Source: JBJXGE01 sp046154185 (lineage in GTDB: Bacteria > Planctomycetota > UBA8108 > UBA1146 > JAJFFE01). Taken from it: a DNA stretch of 60,949 bases. The DNA lies in assembly GCA_046154185.1 (NCBI GenBank), contig JBJXGE010000073.1, forward strand, positions 1 to 60,949. Reading direction: 5' to 3'. Under the pieces are notes generated by a model, which was not told where the DNA came from, did not search any database, and was given only the letters and a program-made list of their open reading frames with translations. This document shows, one piece after another, positions 38,034-47,753 of the stretch; positions within the stretch are counted from its first letter, which is position 1; each line of letters starts with the position of its first letter. A program made the position numbers and the translations under genes.

Positions 38034-38913
38034 GGTCCTTGAGCCTCTCCGCGGTGCGAAGCCCCGGCAATGCCAAGTCGCTGGGGCCGCCAAGTCGCTC
38101 GAGCTCGAACGAACGCACGAGTTCGCGGTGCCATTCGGCGAACTGGCGACGCAAGGACTCGACGGCTGCGACCGTGCTGAGTTCGACCTCGTCGGCGCGG
38201 ATCGCCATTGCACCGGACGCGCAGAAATGCGCCACGACGTCGTTCAGCTCCCGCACGTTGCCGGGCCACGCATACGTCAAGAGTCGCGGCAACACGAGGC
38301 GCTGGAATTCTTGCCAGCGCGACTCGTACTCCGCGGTTTGAGTGCAAAGCCAAAGTTGGTAGTGACTGAGGATCGGAATATCTTCGAGCCGCTCGCTGAG
38401 CGGCGGTATCTGGTAGCGATATCGACCGAGCTGATCGAGCAACGCCGAGTCGATGGTGCCGGCGTCCCGCAGTTGTTCATAACTACGCAGGCTGCCAAAC
38501 AACAGCCGCGGCCCTTGCTCACCAGCCGCACGACTCGAATCGAGCCATTCCAATAATCGCCGTACGATTCGAGGCCGTAGAGTTTCGAGCCCGGACAGAT
38601 AACAACTCAGACGCTGCGTCACTTGCAGGAGGCCGGAACTCAAGCCGTCGCCACGACTATCAAAGAGCAAATGCGCTAGTTCCGGCTCCGAGTAGCGACC
38701 ACAGCAAACCAACAGGAATGGCGCCTGCGAAAAATGGCCGACCGCGTGAATCTTGCGGGCCGCGAGCGCTTTCCCAGTGCCTTCGCGACCCAGCAATAAC
38801 ACCGGCTCGCGGAGGAGACTCACTCCGACGATGAAATTGCGGAGTTGTTCAATCGCGAGACTCTCACCGAGAAGTGGTGAGAGCTTGCGAGTCGCACAGT
38901 TGCCGGATCCCAT
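38026..38913 (-). CDS. Degenerate sigma-54 AAA+ protein lacking GAFTGA and HTH
   Basis: This is a 295-residue relative of sigma-54 activators. It keeps the opening LLGESLAIEQL, a Walker A (LGREGTGKA, 42-49), PPLSERLEDIPIL and WPGNVREL. The GAFTGA loop is replaced by a DSRGDGLSSGLL stretch, the Walker B acidic pair is absent (LSCYLSGLETL in its place), and the ATNRDL motif is lost. There is no DNA-binding domain. It can hardly activate sigma-54 itself. It may modulate the true activator two genes downstream by mixed oligomers (inference). It is the first gene of the operon. Confidence 0.82.
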   Translation of the reverse strand: MGSGNCATRKLSPLLGESLAIEQLRNFIVGVSLLREPVLLLGREGTGKALAARKIHAVGHFSQAPFLLVCCGRYSEPELAHLLFDSRGDGLSSGLLQVTQRLSCYLSGLETLRPRIVRRLLEWLDSSRAAGEQGPRLLFGSLRSYEQLRDAGTIDSALLDQLGRYRYQIPPLSERLEDIPILSHYQLWLCTQTAEYESRWQEFQRLVLPRLLTYAWPGNVRELNDVVAHFCASGAMAIRADEVELSTVAAVESLRRQFAEWHRELVRSFELERLGGPSDLALPGLRTAERLKDHV

Positions 38914-38959
38914 TGAACACGTGACTTCCCATTCGTGATCCGAGATATGTCGTCTCGGT

Positions 38960-38977
38960 ACTCGGTCGCAACCGAGT
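38960..38977. other. Hairpin in the leader of the regulatory operon
   Basis: ACTCGGT-CGCA-ACCGAGT is a 7-bp perfect stem located 47 bases before the start codon of the degenerate AAA+ gene. No T-run follows. It could affect mRNA stability or serve as a binding site. Confidence 0.4.
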
Positions 38978-39053
38978 GGCGACTGATAAGGCGCTGACCA
39001 TTCAGCAGAGTCTCGATTGATATTCTTCTAGTGGTGTGCGCTTGTAACACTGA

Positions 39054-39083
39054 AGCATACAATTCGCGCGCGCGCGGCGTCAA
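39054..39083 (-). promoter_or_regulatory. Predicted sigma-70 promoter of the regulatory operon
   Basis: On the minus strand TTGACG (39083-39078) and TATGCT (39059-39054) are separated by 18 bases. They match the -35 (5/6) and -10 (4/6) consensus. The predicted leader is about 130 nt and includes the hairpin at 38960-38977. A GC dinucleotide run fills part of the spacer. Confidence 0.5.
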
Positions 39084-39126
39084 ACGACGCAATTTGCGCC
39101 CAGATCACCGCGCGCGCCATCACGCG

Positions 39127-41184
39127 CTAGACTTTGACGACAACACGACTCCCGGCGCGTCGCAGCTTGGTGGCGAGGCTCAGGAGTTCATTCAATAGCG
39201 GCTCGACCGCCTCCGAGTCCCCGAGTTGCCCAACGGCGATTCGCAACAAGGTCCCGAGGGACGAGCGCGTCGCGTCGAGCTCGTCGCCCGTGAGCGGCGA
39301 GGCGACGTCGAGCACCGCAGCCAATAGCCCGAGCCGGCGGCGCGCGACGGGCGATTCTCCGGCGCGCAAATACACGGCGAACTGTGGTTGTGACTCGATT
39401 CGTTCCACCCACACGCATGAGCCGTTCTCTGCTTCGCTACCGGTGCAAACACCGAGACCGTCAATAGTTCGCTCGAGGCACGCCAGCCACGCGCCAAGCT
39501 GTCCCGGCGCGACGGCACGCAGATTTAGTTCGAGCACGAGGCGCTCACGTTCTGGCGTCGCCATGCCATCGATCTCGGTCGCCGCGCCATCGGGCTTCGG
39601 CAACAACGTCGCGAGCCCGGCGCAGGTCTCGAGCTCCTCACGCAGCGCGCCGACTCGCAGGTCTTGCGCCGAGCAGTCGAGGAAGGACGTGTTTTGTAAG
39701 AGCGCGCCCGTGAGGTTTACGTCGCGAAGGATCGCTTGATCGAATCGCGCTGCCGTCAATTGCGCATCGCTGAGGTCCACTTCGGACAGGGTCGCGCTCA
39801 TGAAGTCCGCCGTGTCGAGGTTTGCCGCGGCGAACGATACACGCTCGAGATTGGCTTGTTTGAACAGCGCGCGATAACAATCGGCGCCGGTCCAGTCCGC
39901 GGCGCTGATCTGCGCGTCGCGGAAAATTGTTCGCGCAAATGACACCGACTCGTAGCGGTTGTCGTGAAAACCGGCGCCGTCACAACTGGCACGCAAGAAG
40001 CGCGTGTCTTGGATTTCGCAATTGCGCACTTCGGCGCCACTGAAGTTTGCGTCGTCGAAGTTGGTGCCCTTGATATGGCAGTTGTCAAAGCGCGCACGAG
40101 TGAAGTTTGCGCCGTTGGCTTCCACGCGCTCAAACCGCGCGCCGGGCAAACTGGCTTGGAACAAATTGCAACGATCGAGGCGCGCGTCCTTGATGCTGGC
40201 GCCCGCTAGATCGACATCTTTCAAGCTGGCGCCGGACAAGTCGGCGCCGTCGAGCACCGCGCCTTCTAGGCACGCGGCGGTGAGATTCGCGGCTTGTAGC
40301 CTGGTCTTTCGCAGGCACGCACCCCGCAACACGGCGCCGGCCAGCTCGACGCGCTCGAGATCCGCGCCGTCAAGATTGCATCCACTCAAGTCGCGACCCT
40401 TGAGATCGACACCGCGCAGCACGGCGCCCGCGAAGGACAGTCCTTGCAGCGATGCCATCGGAAAAATGGCGCCTTCGAGGCTGACGCTGTCGAATGACAA
40501 TCCCTCCATGCTGACCGCGGTGAAATCGAAATCGTCGAAGCACGCGCCGCGCAGATCAAGACCGCTGAGCGCCGTGTGTTCGAATCGCACGTGGCGGAAA
40601 CTCGCTTTCGCGAACGTCGATCCGCTGAGCACGCAACGCAACAGCGACGTGTTGTGGAAGTGGCAGCCGGAAAAATCGCACTCGAGAAGCTGGCAGCCTT
40701 TGAAAACCGCGCCGCCGAGATTCGCGTGACTAAAATTGCTGCGCGCCAACTGTTGATCGTAGAACTGCGCGCGAAAAAGATTCGCATGGCGAAAGCTCGT
40801 GCCTTTGAGCCCACAGCTCGCGAACTTGACGAGTCGCATATCGGCGCGCGTCAGGTCGGCATCTTGAAAATCCGTCAGCTCGACTTCCGCCCCGCGTAAC
40901 ACCGCCGCGACGAGACTCGCCGACTTGAGGCAAGTGCCGCTCAAGTTTGAATTGCTCAGCTCGGCGCCAGACAAGTTCGCGCCGGATAAGTCAGCGCTCT
41001 CAAAGTTGACCTGTTGGAGGCCAAGACCGCTCAAATCAAGACCACGCAAATCGCAGCCACGGAGCGATCGGCCTTCGCGGGCGGCGAGGATCACTTGTTC
41101 ACGCGTAAATACTGCCAATGGAGTCTCCGCTCCCTTCTCATAGAGGAACTCGTGACCACCGCTCCCGTGCGCGTCGTCCACCAT
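39127..41184 (-). CDS. Large pentapeptide-repeat protein with unknown C-terminal domain
   Basis: This is a 685-residue cytoplasmic protein (no signal peptide). After about 40 residues, roughly 95 pentapeptides of the A(D/N)LxX type run to about residue 515 (ADLSGANLSGAELSNSNLSG and so on), predicted to form a right-handed quadrilateral beta-helix. Cysteine often takes the central position (RGCDLRGLDL, KGCQLLECDF). The last 150 residues (from RERLVLELNLRAVAPG) are a non-repetitive domain that I do not recognise. Such proteins can mimic DNA, as in quinolone-resistance Qnr proteins, or act as scaffolds. The function here is unknown. The start has no clear ribosome-binding site. Confidence 0.9.
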   Translation of the reverse strand: MVDDAHGSGGHEFLYEKGAETPLAVFTREQVILAAREGRSLRGCDLRGLDLSGLGLQQVNFESADLSGANLSGAELSNSNLSGTCLKSASLVAAVLRGAEVELTDFQDADLTRADMRLVKFASCGLKGTSFRHANLFRAQFYDQQLARSNFSHANLGGAVFKGCQLLECDFSGCHFHNTSLLRCVLSGSTFAKASFRHVRFEHTALSGLDLRGACFDDFDFTAVSMEGLSFDSVSLEGAIFPMASLQGLSFAGAVLRGVDLKGRDLSGCNLDGADLERVELAGAVLRGACLRKTRLQAANLTAACLEGAVLDGADLSGASLKDVDLAGASIKDARLDRCNLFQASLPGARFERVEANGANFTRARFDNCHIKGTNFDDANFSGAEVRNCEIQDTRFLRASCDGAGFHDNRYESVSFARTIFRDAQISAADWTGADCYRALFKQANLERVSFAAANLDTADFMSATLSEVDLSDAQLTAARFDQAILRDVNLTGALLQNTSFLDCSAQDLRVGALREELETCAGLATLLPKPDGAATEIDGMATPERERLVLELNLRAVAPGQLGAWLACLERTIDGLGVCTGSEAENGSCVWVERIESQPQFAVYLRAGESPVARRRLGLLAAVLDVASPLTGDELDATRSSLGTLLRIAVGQLGDSEAVEPLLNELLSLATKLRRAGSRVVVKV

Positions 41185-41349
41185 CGCACAAGTCGGCGGA
41201 TCGCAATGATGCGTCCGTTGCAGAAGTCAGTCTCATTGATAAAAGAGTACCCCGCGAACAGAAGTGCGGCCACGCGGTGCGCTTCGCGGCGCGGGTAAGC
41301 TGCCCGCGCTCCCAAGCAAGTGCACGGGTTAGCGCCGCTGGCGCGGCGG

Positions 41350-44300
41350 CTACTGCGCCTCGAGTGTCGCGGGTTCGCCACGGAAGACGGGCGCATCCAA
41401 GTGCCGCGAAATCGGCGGAAGCTTGAGTGCGTGCTGCGGCAATTCGGAGTCAGCGCCATTCTTGTGACGAGAAGCGCGATGCTTCTTGTCGGCCAAGTCA
41501 TCGATCTCCTCGAGCCGCACGGCCAGGCGTCGAGACACGCCTTCTTCTTCCATTGTCACACCGTATAAGGTCGCGGCCTCGGCCATCGTCACCTTGCTGT
41601 GAGTGATGATCACGAACTGCGACTGCTCCGCGAATTCGCGCAGCAGCAGCACGAACCGGCGGTTATTCGCCTCATCGAGTGGCGCGTCGACTTCGTCGAG
41701 GAGACAGAACGGACTCGGCCGAGTCCGGAACAACGCGAAGAGCACCGAAATCGCGGTCAGTGCCTTTTCCCCACCCGACATCAATTGCAGCGATGTGATC
41801 CGCTTACCTGGCGGACTCGCGGTCACAATGATGCCAGCCTCTAGCACATCGACGCCCGCTTCGAGTTGGAGGTCGGCGCTGCCCCCGCCGAAAATCTTAG
41901 CGAACAACTCGGAGAAATGTTGCCGCACGGTCGCAAACGTGGTGACAAACATCTCCCGACTCTGTGTATTCAACTCGTCGATTGTCGCGACTAAACCATC
42001 GCGTGCGCGCAACAAGTCATCAAGCTGCTGGGTTTGAAAAGCGTGGCGCTCTTCAAGCTCTTTCAATTCGTTCAAGGCTTCGAGATTGACGTTGGAGTTC
42101 TTCCGCAAGCGCTCCTGCACTTTTTCGAGTTCGGTGCGGGAACGTGCGACCAGCTCGCTGTCGTCTGCGTCGTCCGCCACCGCCAGCGAAAGTCGCAGTC
42201 CCGCGCGCCATTCAGCGAGTGGGATTGCACTCATTTCGAGTTCGAGTTCCTCGCGCAGCTTGTCGCGCAATCCGTCCATGCGCACGCGAATTTCATTCTC
42301 GCGCACCATATCGGTCTCGCGCGCACCGCGTAGTTGATCGTCGGCCGCACGCAGCGCGGATTGCGCACTCTCCAGCTCAGCGAGCGTCGACTTCCACTCT
42401 CTCGCGCGCTCACTCGCCGCGGCCTCCGCCGCTTCATTCGTCGTGAGCAACTCACGTTGCTCGAGCTGCTCGTGTTCGAGCTGGTCTTCCTCCCCATCGA
42501 GGAGCGCGGCCCGGGCTTGATCATTCGCGCGCTCCGCCGCAACAAGTCGCGCGCGGTCAGACCGCTCGCGCAGCTCTTCGGCAAGTTGTCGTTCTTCGCG
42601 CCGGGCCGCGCCGATGCGCTCTTCGCTTTGCGTCGCCGCGACGCGGGCGAGCGCCACCTGCTGCATCGCCGCCTGCAGCAGCGCCTCGAGCATTTCGAAT
42701 TCGGTCTCGGCGCCGCGCTGTTCTTCCTCCAGCGCTTGCCGCCGAGCGCGCACTGCTTCGAGTTCCAGTTTCAGCCGCTCGATTCGCACGACGAGTGCCG
42801 CGCGCGTGCGCTGGATCTCATCGAGCTCGAGCGTGATGACGGCGCGACGTTCCATCACTCGTCGAAGTTCGCGGTCGAGCTCGACATGGCGACGCGCGAG
42901 ATTCTCCTTCTCAAGTCGCAAGCGGCCGGCCTCTTCGGCGATGCGGCGTTCCTCGATTCGACGCGCGTGAATCATCATCTCGAGTTCTTGCCCAGCGGCT
43001 TTGAGTTGAATCAGCCCGGCTTCCTGCCCGGTCAGCTGTTGACGAAGTTGATGGATCTCCACTCGACGCGAGACGAGACCGCCTGCGCCAGCGGCGGGAA
43101 ACGCAACAGCGCCCCACGGTTCGACGAGGCAACCTTCAATCGTGACGTAACGGTAGCGATTTCCCTGCCGCATCGCGTGCTCGAGCGCAAGTTCAAGACT
43201 CTCGGCGAGCAACACGTTTTCGAACACTTTTTCGAGCAGTGGCTTCGAGTGCAGTGCGCTGCGGATGCAGGCCGTGAGCCGCTGCGTACCCGCAGGAAGT
43301 TCGCTGGCCAGCGTGGCGTTGCCAGTATCTGATTCTGCCGTGCTCGCTGGCGCCGAGCGCTCGCTTCCGACTTGGCAGATGGCCGCCGATTGCCCGGCCA
43401 GGAGCGAAGCAATGACTCGCAGCTGGTCGGCAAGCGGCGCGTCGGCGCGCAGCACGACCGTCTCACCGGCACGACCGAGCACAATATCGACGGCGCGCGC
43501 GAGACGCGCATCGACCTCGATGAATCCAGCCAAGAGCCCGAGCAGATCGGCGCCAATGGGATGCTCGGTATTGAGCAGGTGTCGAGCGCCTTCACCCACG
43601 CCCTCCTGCGTGCGTTCGAGTTCCTCGAGCAGCACGAGCCGCGCGCGCGCGCGCTCAAACTCCTCGCGCAAGTGCGTGGCGCTGCGCTGATTCTCGGTCA
43701 AGAGCGCATCGCGGCGCTCGAGTTCGCGCGCGATGAGCGACCGCGCCGCTTCCGAATCCGCCAAGCGTCCGTCGTTCTCCGTGCTGCTCAGCGCGAGCGC
43801 TTCGCGATCACGCTCCCGCTCGGCTTGCTCGCGTTGAAACTCCGCTTCCTCGGCGAGACGGCGCTCGCGCCGACCAGCGAGTGTGCGGTCTTCGTTCTCG
43901 AGTTGCGTTCGATCGTTATTGCAGCGCGTCTCGCGAAAAACCTGCTCCAACGCAGATTCTTTCACCGCCCGTAGGCGCGCCGCCACCGCGGTTTTCTCTT
44001 CCAGTACAGCTCGGCGCCGCTCCTCGGCAGCGTCGAAATTGCCGCGGCACTCGCGCAGCAGATCGAGTTCCTCGCGCAGCCGCGCCCGCGCCGCCGCGCG
44101 TCGCTCCTCGTACGCCTGGATGACCTTGCAAAGCTCCTCACTGAGGGCGGCGCGCCGCGCTTCCGCAAGCTCGAATTCAGTGCGTCGCTCCATGATATGC
44201 GCGGAGCGCTGGGCAATTCGATCGAGTGCCATGCGCGCTCGCACGCCCTGCTCGCGCAACTGCGCGAGTTCTTGCTGCAAGTCTTCCAGCATCGCTCGCG

Positions 44301-45114
44301 CTTCACGACTCTTCGTGTCGACACCGTTACCAACATCGACCAAGAGCTGCCGCCGCACGTCCAGCTCCACCAAGTGATACGTAACCTGCTCGCGCTCGGC
44401 GCGAAAATCAGCAAGGTCACTCGCCGCTGAAACCGCACGAAGCCGTTGGTAAAGCTCGCGATCTTCGAGAAAGCGCTGGGCCTTTTGCGCCTGAATCCGC
44501 ACGCTGCGGATTTGCCGTTCGACTTCGGCGTGCACGTCGCCGAGTCGCGCCAAGTTCGCTTCGACGCGCTCGAGTTGCAGCGTGGCCTTGCGTTGGCGAC
44601 TCTTGAAGCGCGATATCCCGGCGGCTTCCTCGAAGATGGCGCGGCGCTCTTGCGGATTGGAGTGCAGAAAACCGTCGACGGCGCCTTGCTCGAGCACGGA
44701 GTACCCCGATGTGCCGATGCCGGTATCCGCGAAGAGCGAGTGCACGTCCTTGAGTCGGCACGGCTGCCGATTGATCTCGTACTCGCTCTCGCCAGAGCGA
44801 TACAAGCGGCGTGTCACCGCGACTTCGCGGTAATCGACTGGCAAACGCCCGTCTTCATTGTCAAAGACGAGTGTCACTTCGGAGCGGCCGAGTGGCGCGC
44901 GTGTCGCCGTGCCTTTGAAGATGACATCCATCATCTCCTTGCCGCGCAGCTCTTTTGCGGAGCGCTCGCCGAGCACCCAGCGAAATGCGTCGACGACATT
45001 CGATTTGCCGCAGCCATTCGGTCCGACAATGGCGGTGATGCCCGGCTCAAAATCAAAGTCGATGGGATCGGCAAAGGACTTGAATCCCAGGCAAGAAAGC
45101 CGCTTCAGGTACAT
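41350..45114 (-). CDS. smc: Chromosome segregation protein SMC
   Basis: This is a 1254-residue condensin ATPase. The N-terminal head has MYLKRLSCLGFKSFADPIDF and Walker A GPNGCGKSN (32-40). Long coiled coils flank a hinge (about 500-640, GLLAGFIEVDARLARAVDIV and GGLVSRRVEIHQL). The C-terminal head has the signature LMSGGEKALTA and Walker B CLLDEVDAPLDEAN. A tail of about 60 residues after the ATPase core (from VTMEEEGVSRRLAV) is longer than usual and rich in basic residues. GAGGAAG lies about nine bases before the ATG. No scpA or scpB is in the window. Confidence 0.98.
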   Translation of the reverse strand: MYLKRLSCLGFKSFADPIDFDFEPGITAIVGPNGCGKSNVVDAFRWVLGERSAKELRGKEMMDVIFKGTATRAPLGRSEVTLVFDNEDGRLPVDYREVAVTRRLYRSGESEYEINRQPCRLKDVHSLFADTGIGTSGYSVLEQGAVDGFLHSNPQERRAIFEEAAGISRFKSRQRKATLQLERVEANLARLGDVHAEVERQIRSVRIQAQKAQRFLEDRELYQRLRAVSAASDLADFRAEREQVTYHLVELDVRRQLLVDVGNGVDTKSREARAMLEDLQQELAQLREQGVRARMALDRIAQRSAHIMERRTEFELAEARRAALSEELCKVIQAYEERRAAARARLREELDLLRECRGNFDAAEERRRAVLEEKTAVAARLRAVKESALEQVFRETRCNNDRTQLENEDRTLAGRRERRLAEEAEFQREQAERERDREALALSSTENDGRLADSEAARSLIARELERRDALLTENQRSATHLREEFERARARLVLLEELERTQEGVGEGARHLLNTEHPIGADLLGLLAGFIEVDARLARAVDIVLGRAGETVVLRADAPLADQLRVIASLLAGQSAAICQVGSERSAPASTAESDTGNATLASELPAGTQRLTACIRSALHSKPLLEKVFENVLLAESLELALEHAMRQGNRYRYVTIEGCLVEPWGAVAFPAAGAGGLVSRRVEIHQLRQQLTGQEAGLIQLKAAGQELEMMIHARRIEERRIAEEAGRLRLEKENLARRHVELDRELRRVMERRAVITLELDEIQRTRAALVVRIERLKLELEAVRARRQALEEEQRGAETEFEMLEALLQAAMQQVALARVAATQSEERIGAARREERQLAEELRERSDRARLVAAERANDQARAALLDGEEDQLEHEQLEQRELLTTNEAAEAAASERAREWKSTLAELESAQSALRAADDQLRGARETDMVRENEIRVRMDGLRDKLREELELEMSAIPLAEWRAGLRLSLAVADDADDSELVARSRTELEKVQERLRKNSNVNLEALNELKELEERHAFQTQQLDDLLRARDGLVATIDELNTQSREMFVTTFATVRQHFSELFAKIFGGGSADLQLEAGVDVLEAGIIVTASPPGKRITSLQLMSGGEKALTAISVLFALFRTRPSPFCLLDEVDAPLDEANNRRFVLLLREFAEQSQFVIITHSKVTMAEAATLYGVTMEEEGVSRRLAVRLEEIDDLADKKHRASRHKNGADSELPQHALKLPPISRHLDAPVFRGEPATLEAQ

Positions 45115-45201
45115 TCGCGCTCTTCCTCTAGTAACCGGCGCTCGACGCCGGCGTCAGTGTTACTCTGCTACGCGCGAGTTGCCGCGCTGCTCCTGGCATG
45201 A

Positions 45202-47205
45202 CTACCGACAGGCTTCTTCGAGAAAGGCGATCAGAACTTCGACGCCTTCCTTCCGCAACTGACCGATGTCGTCGAGCCGATCGAGCCCGACGAGCGAGTC
45301 TTGGTACGTTCGACTTTCCGTCCAGCATTCGAGTGGATCGATGGGCGCATTGCGCGCGAAGCGCACGCCGTGCGCATAGGAGCCGCTTGCGCGCCCGGGT
45401 TGACCGCTGCTCGTGGCGCCGACGAGCGCCGAGAATCGTTCGCGATCGAGCGCCTCGAAGCGCCGCAAGGGACCGCGGTTCGCAGTTTCCTCGAGGATGA
45501 TCCGCGGATCTCCGACGCGTCGACATGCACTCAAAGTGCCGGATAGGAGCTCGATGAACTCGCGTCCGCGGCGCCGCAGAACTTCCGAGCTGTGCATGGG
45601 CGCCCCCCACAGCAGCTCGACCGCCTCCGCCAGTGCGATGACGCCGAGCGCAAAGTCGACCGACGTTGCGGGCTTCTGCCCGAGATTCTCCCCGAGATTC
45701 TGCCCAAACTTCTGCCCAGGCTGCTCCGCGACTTCAGTCCAGTCGTCCGAGTGACTCGACTCGCCCGCCGGGGAATCGTCCGCGATCAGTACGTCGCGCG
45801 GATCCGTCAGCCAGCGTTTCAGCGGCCCGGCCGGATGAGCTGCAACTCGATTCAAGAAAGCTGCGCGCTCGCGCAGCGCTTCGACACCGCGCTCCATCGC
45901 CGCCGACAGGGCGCTCTGAACTTCGCGGGTATTGCGCGCGCGACAATCGAGCGCAATGCGCGCGAGGTTGATGGTGACTTTGCCCGCCGTCACTCGCGCC
46001 GCGTCGTGGCGCTCGGTCCGCGTCGGCCGCCCCTCGGCTTGCCGTTCACCAGCCGCAAACGGGCGCGAATGCGAACCTTGGCGTGTGCGCGCCGCACTCG
46101 AGTCCACTGCAAAACTCACGCTCGTCTCGCGCGTCATTCGACTCAGCACATACTGGAGGACTTCGCTAAATCTCCGCTCGCTGAAAGTCGCGGCCGAAAC
46201 CTCAAAGCGCCACGCGCACGCTTGCACCGCAACGCGTCCCCGCTCATCAGCCAGCGCGCTGCGCAGCACTTCGACGAGAAAGAACGCGGCATCTTCCGTC
46301 ATCGTCTGGCCGCCTGCGAAGAGTCCGCCACTCGTCGCCTGCGTGCTGACGAGCCGCGGCACGAACGGTACGCGCATTGTCACGGTCGGCGGTCGGCCGG
46401 GGAGTGTCTCGCGCGTTAAGGAAAAACTCTCGAGTGCTTGCACCAAGCGCGCCGCATACTCCGCCGGTGCGTCGCTCAAGTCGACGGCATCGTGCTCTCG
46501 CAGTCGATCGACGACTAACGCTTCGCCGAGCCGCACGACCTCCAGCTCTTCCGCGATGAGCGGCTGTAATTCACGCAGTCGCCGAAATAGCGCCCGTAAT
46601 GCCGCACCGCGTTCGGCGCCGCGATCGGCCGTCGTCAGCGCGATTCGATCAGCGAAAAGCGGCGCGCGCAAAAGTTGGAGCGCGCCTTCTAGTTGATGAA
46701 TGTGCAAGAGTCCTTCGAAGTCCGCTTGCCTTACATCCGCCGAATAAATTTCCTCGAGCGCGTATTGCCGCAGCAGTAACTGGCCGAGCAAACTCGCGAC
46801 TTGCTGCGGATCACCGACGAAATGACCGCGCGCTGGATCACCGCCGTGAAACAACAATTGTTCGAGGTCGCGTTTTGGAATCGAGACCGAAGACTGGCGC
46901 GTGAGCGGCACCGTCGCACCGCGCTCGAACAATTCGCTGTCGACCAACTCGCGAATCAGCGCGGTCGAGATGACTTTGAGGCCGGAGCGAATGACACGAG
47001 CTTCGACCGTTTGGCTGATCGCGACCGCCACTTCGCGATCGAGGTTCGCTTCGCGGACGAGCGCGTTCGCGATGCGCGCTCGATCCCACACGCTCATCTT
47101 GCGAGGCTCGCGACTCTCGACCGCGACGGTGCACGGTGAGAGTTCGACGCGTTCAGCTTTGATTTGGATTTGCGGCATACCCATCGGCGGGACGCTCATC
47201 TCCAA
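45202..47205 (-). CDS. ATP-cone NrdD-like protein lacking the glycyl-radical domain
   Basis: This is a protein of about 667 residues. Residues about 25-95 form an ATP-cone (RKMSVWDRARIANALVREAN ... RELVDSELFERG). The rest resembles class III (anaerobic) ribonucleotide reductase: GLLHIHQLEGALQL corresponds to the G-x-IHIHDL region and GKVTINLARIAL to the VTINLPRIA strand. It ends at EECWTESR...LEEACR-like residues, where NrdD would continue into the zinc-Cys and RxxGY glycyl-radical segment; none is present. The start is ambiguous (TTG 47205, ATG 47199 or 47184) and overlaps nrdR. Position downstream of nrdR suggests a nucleotide-sensing or regulatory role (inference). Confidence 0.72.
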   Translation of the reverse strand: MEMSVPPMGMPQIQIKAERVELSPCTVAVESREPRKMSVWDRARIANALVREANLDREVAVAISQTVEARVIRSGLKVISTALIRELVDSELFERGATVPLTRQSSVSIPKRDLEQLLFHGGDPARGHFVGDPQQVASLLGQLLLRQYALEEIYSADVRQADFEGLLHIHQLEGALQLLRAPLFADRIALTTADRGAERGAALRALFRRLRELQPLIAEELEVVRLGEALVVDRLREHDAVDLSDAPAEYAARLVQALESFSLTRETLPGRPPTVTMRVPFVPRLVSTQATSGGLFAGGQTMTEDAAFFLVEVLRSALADERGRVAVQACAWRFEVSAATFSERRFSEVLQYVLSRMTRETSVSFAVDSSAARTRQGSHSRPFAAGERQAEGRPTRTERHDAARVTAGKVTINLARIALDCRARNTREVQSALSAAMERGVEALRERAAFLNRVAAHPAGPLKRWLTDPRDVLIADDSPAGESSHSDDWTEVAEQPGQKFGQNLGENLGQKPATSVDFALGVIALAEAVELLWGAPMHSSEVLRRRGREFIELLSGTLSACRRVGDPRIILEETANRGPLRRFEALDRERFSALVGATSSGQPGRASGSYAHGVRFARNAPIDPLECWTESRTYQDSLVGLDRLDDIGQLRKEGVEVLIAFLEEACR
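45674..45720. repeat. 12-bp coding tandem repeat (four units)
   Basis: TTCTGCCCGAGA, TTCTCCCCGAGA, TTCTGCCCAAAC and a final TTCTGCCCAGG are head-to-tail. They encode the Gln/Asn/Gly-rich GQKFGQNLGENLGQK linker of the NrdD-like protein. Confidence 0.85.
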
Positions 47206-47647
47206 TGAGTGGGGTTAGCTCGCGTAAGAACTGAGACACATCCGCGAACTCACGATAGACCGAAGCGAAACGCACATAGGCCACTTGATCGATCTTTCGC
47301 AGTTCCGCCGCGAGGATCTCACCGATGAACCGTGACTCGACTTCGGGCTCCATGGTTTCGTGAATGCGCTGCTCGACAAAATCGACGAGCTGCTCGAGTC
47401 GCGCGAGCGGAACCGGTCGTTTGCCGCAAGCGGTCAGGAGGCCCTGTAATACTTTGTTACGACTGAAGGGCTCGCGACTGCGATCCTTCTTGATGACGAG
47501 TCTCGTCGCCTCTTCGACTCGCTCATAAGTCGTGAATCGACGGTCACAACCCTGACATTCGCGCCGCCGCCGAATCGCCTCGCCCCCCTGATGGGAGCGC
47601 GAGTCGATGACGCGATCTTCCTCACAGCCACAGAATGGACACTTCAC
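47153..47647 (-). CDS. nrdR: Transcriptional repressor NrdR
   Basis: This is a 164-residue repressor of ribonucleotide reductase genes. The zinc ribbon uses C3, C6, C31 and C34 (MKCPFCG ... ECQGCDRRF), followed by the TTYERVE signature. The ATP-cone (about 45-135) senses ATP/dATP. It starts at 47647 and overlaps the start region of the NrdD-like gene, so the two form one transcription unit. Two NrdR-box-like sequences lie 107-154 bases upstream, which suggests autoregulation. Confidence 0.97.
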   Translation of the reverse strand: MKCPFCGCEEDRVIDSRSHQGGEAIRRRRECQGCDRRFTTYERVEEATRLVIKKDRSREPFSRNKVLQGLLTACGKRPVPLARLEQLVDFVEQRIHETMEPEVESRFIGEILAAELRKIDQVAYVRFASVYREFADVSQFLRELTPLIGDERPADGYAANPNQS

Positions 47648-47753
47648 TCACAGCTCCAGCAATCGATGAGCGGCACGTGAGACGAGTCACAGACACTCGG
47701 ATCACAGGCGCGCCGTCGAATTCCAGGCACAACCGCGGTGGTTTGGCGTGACC

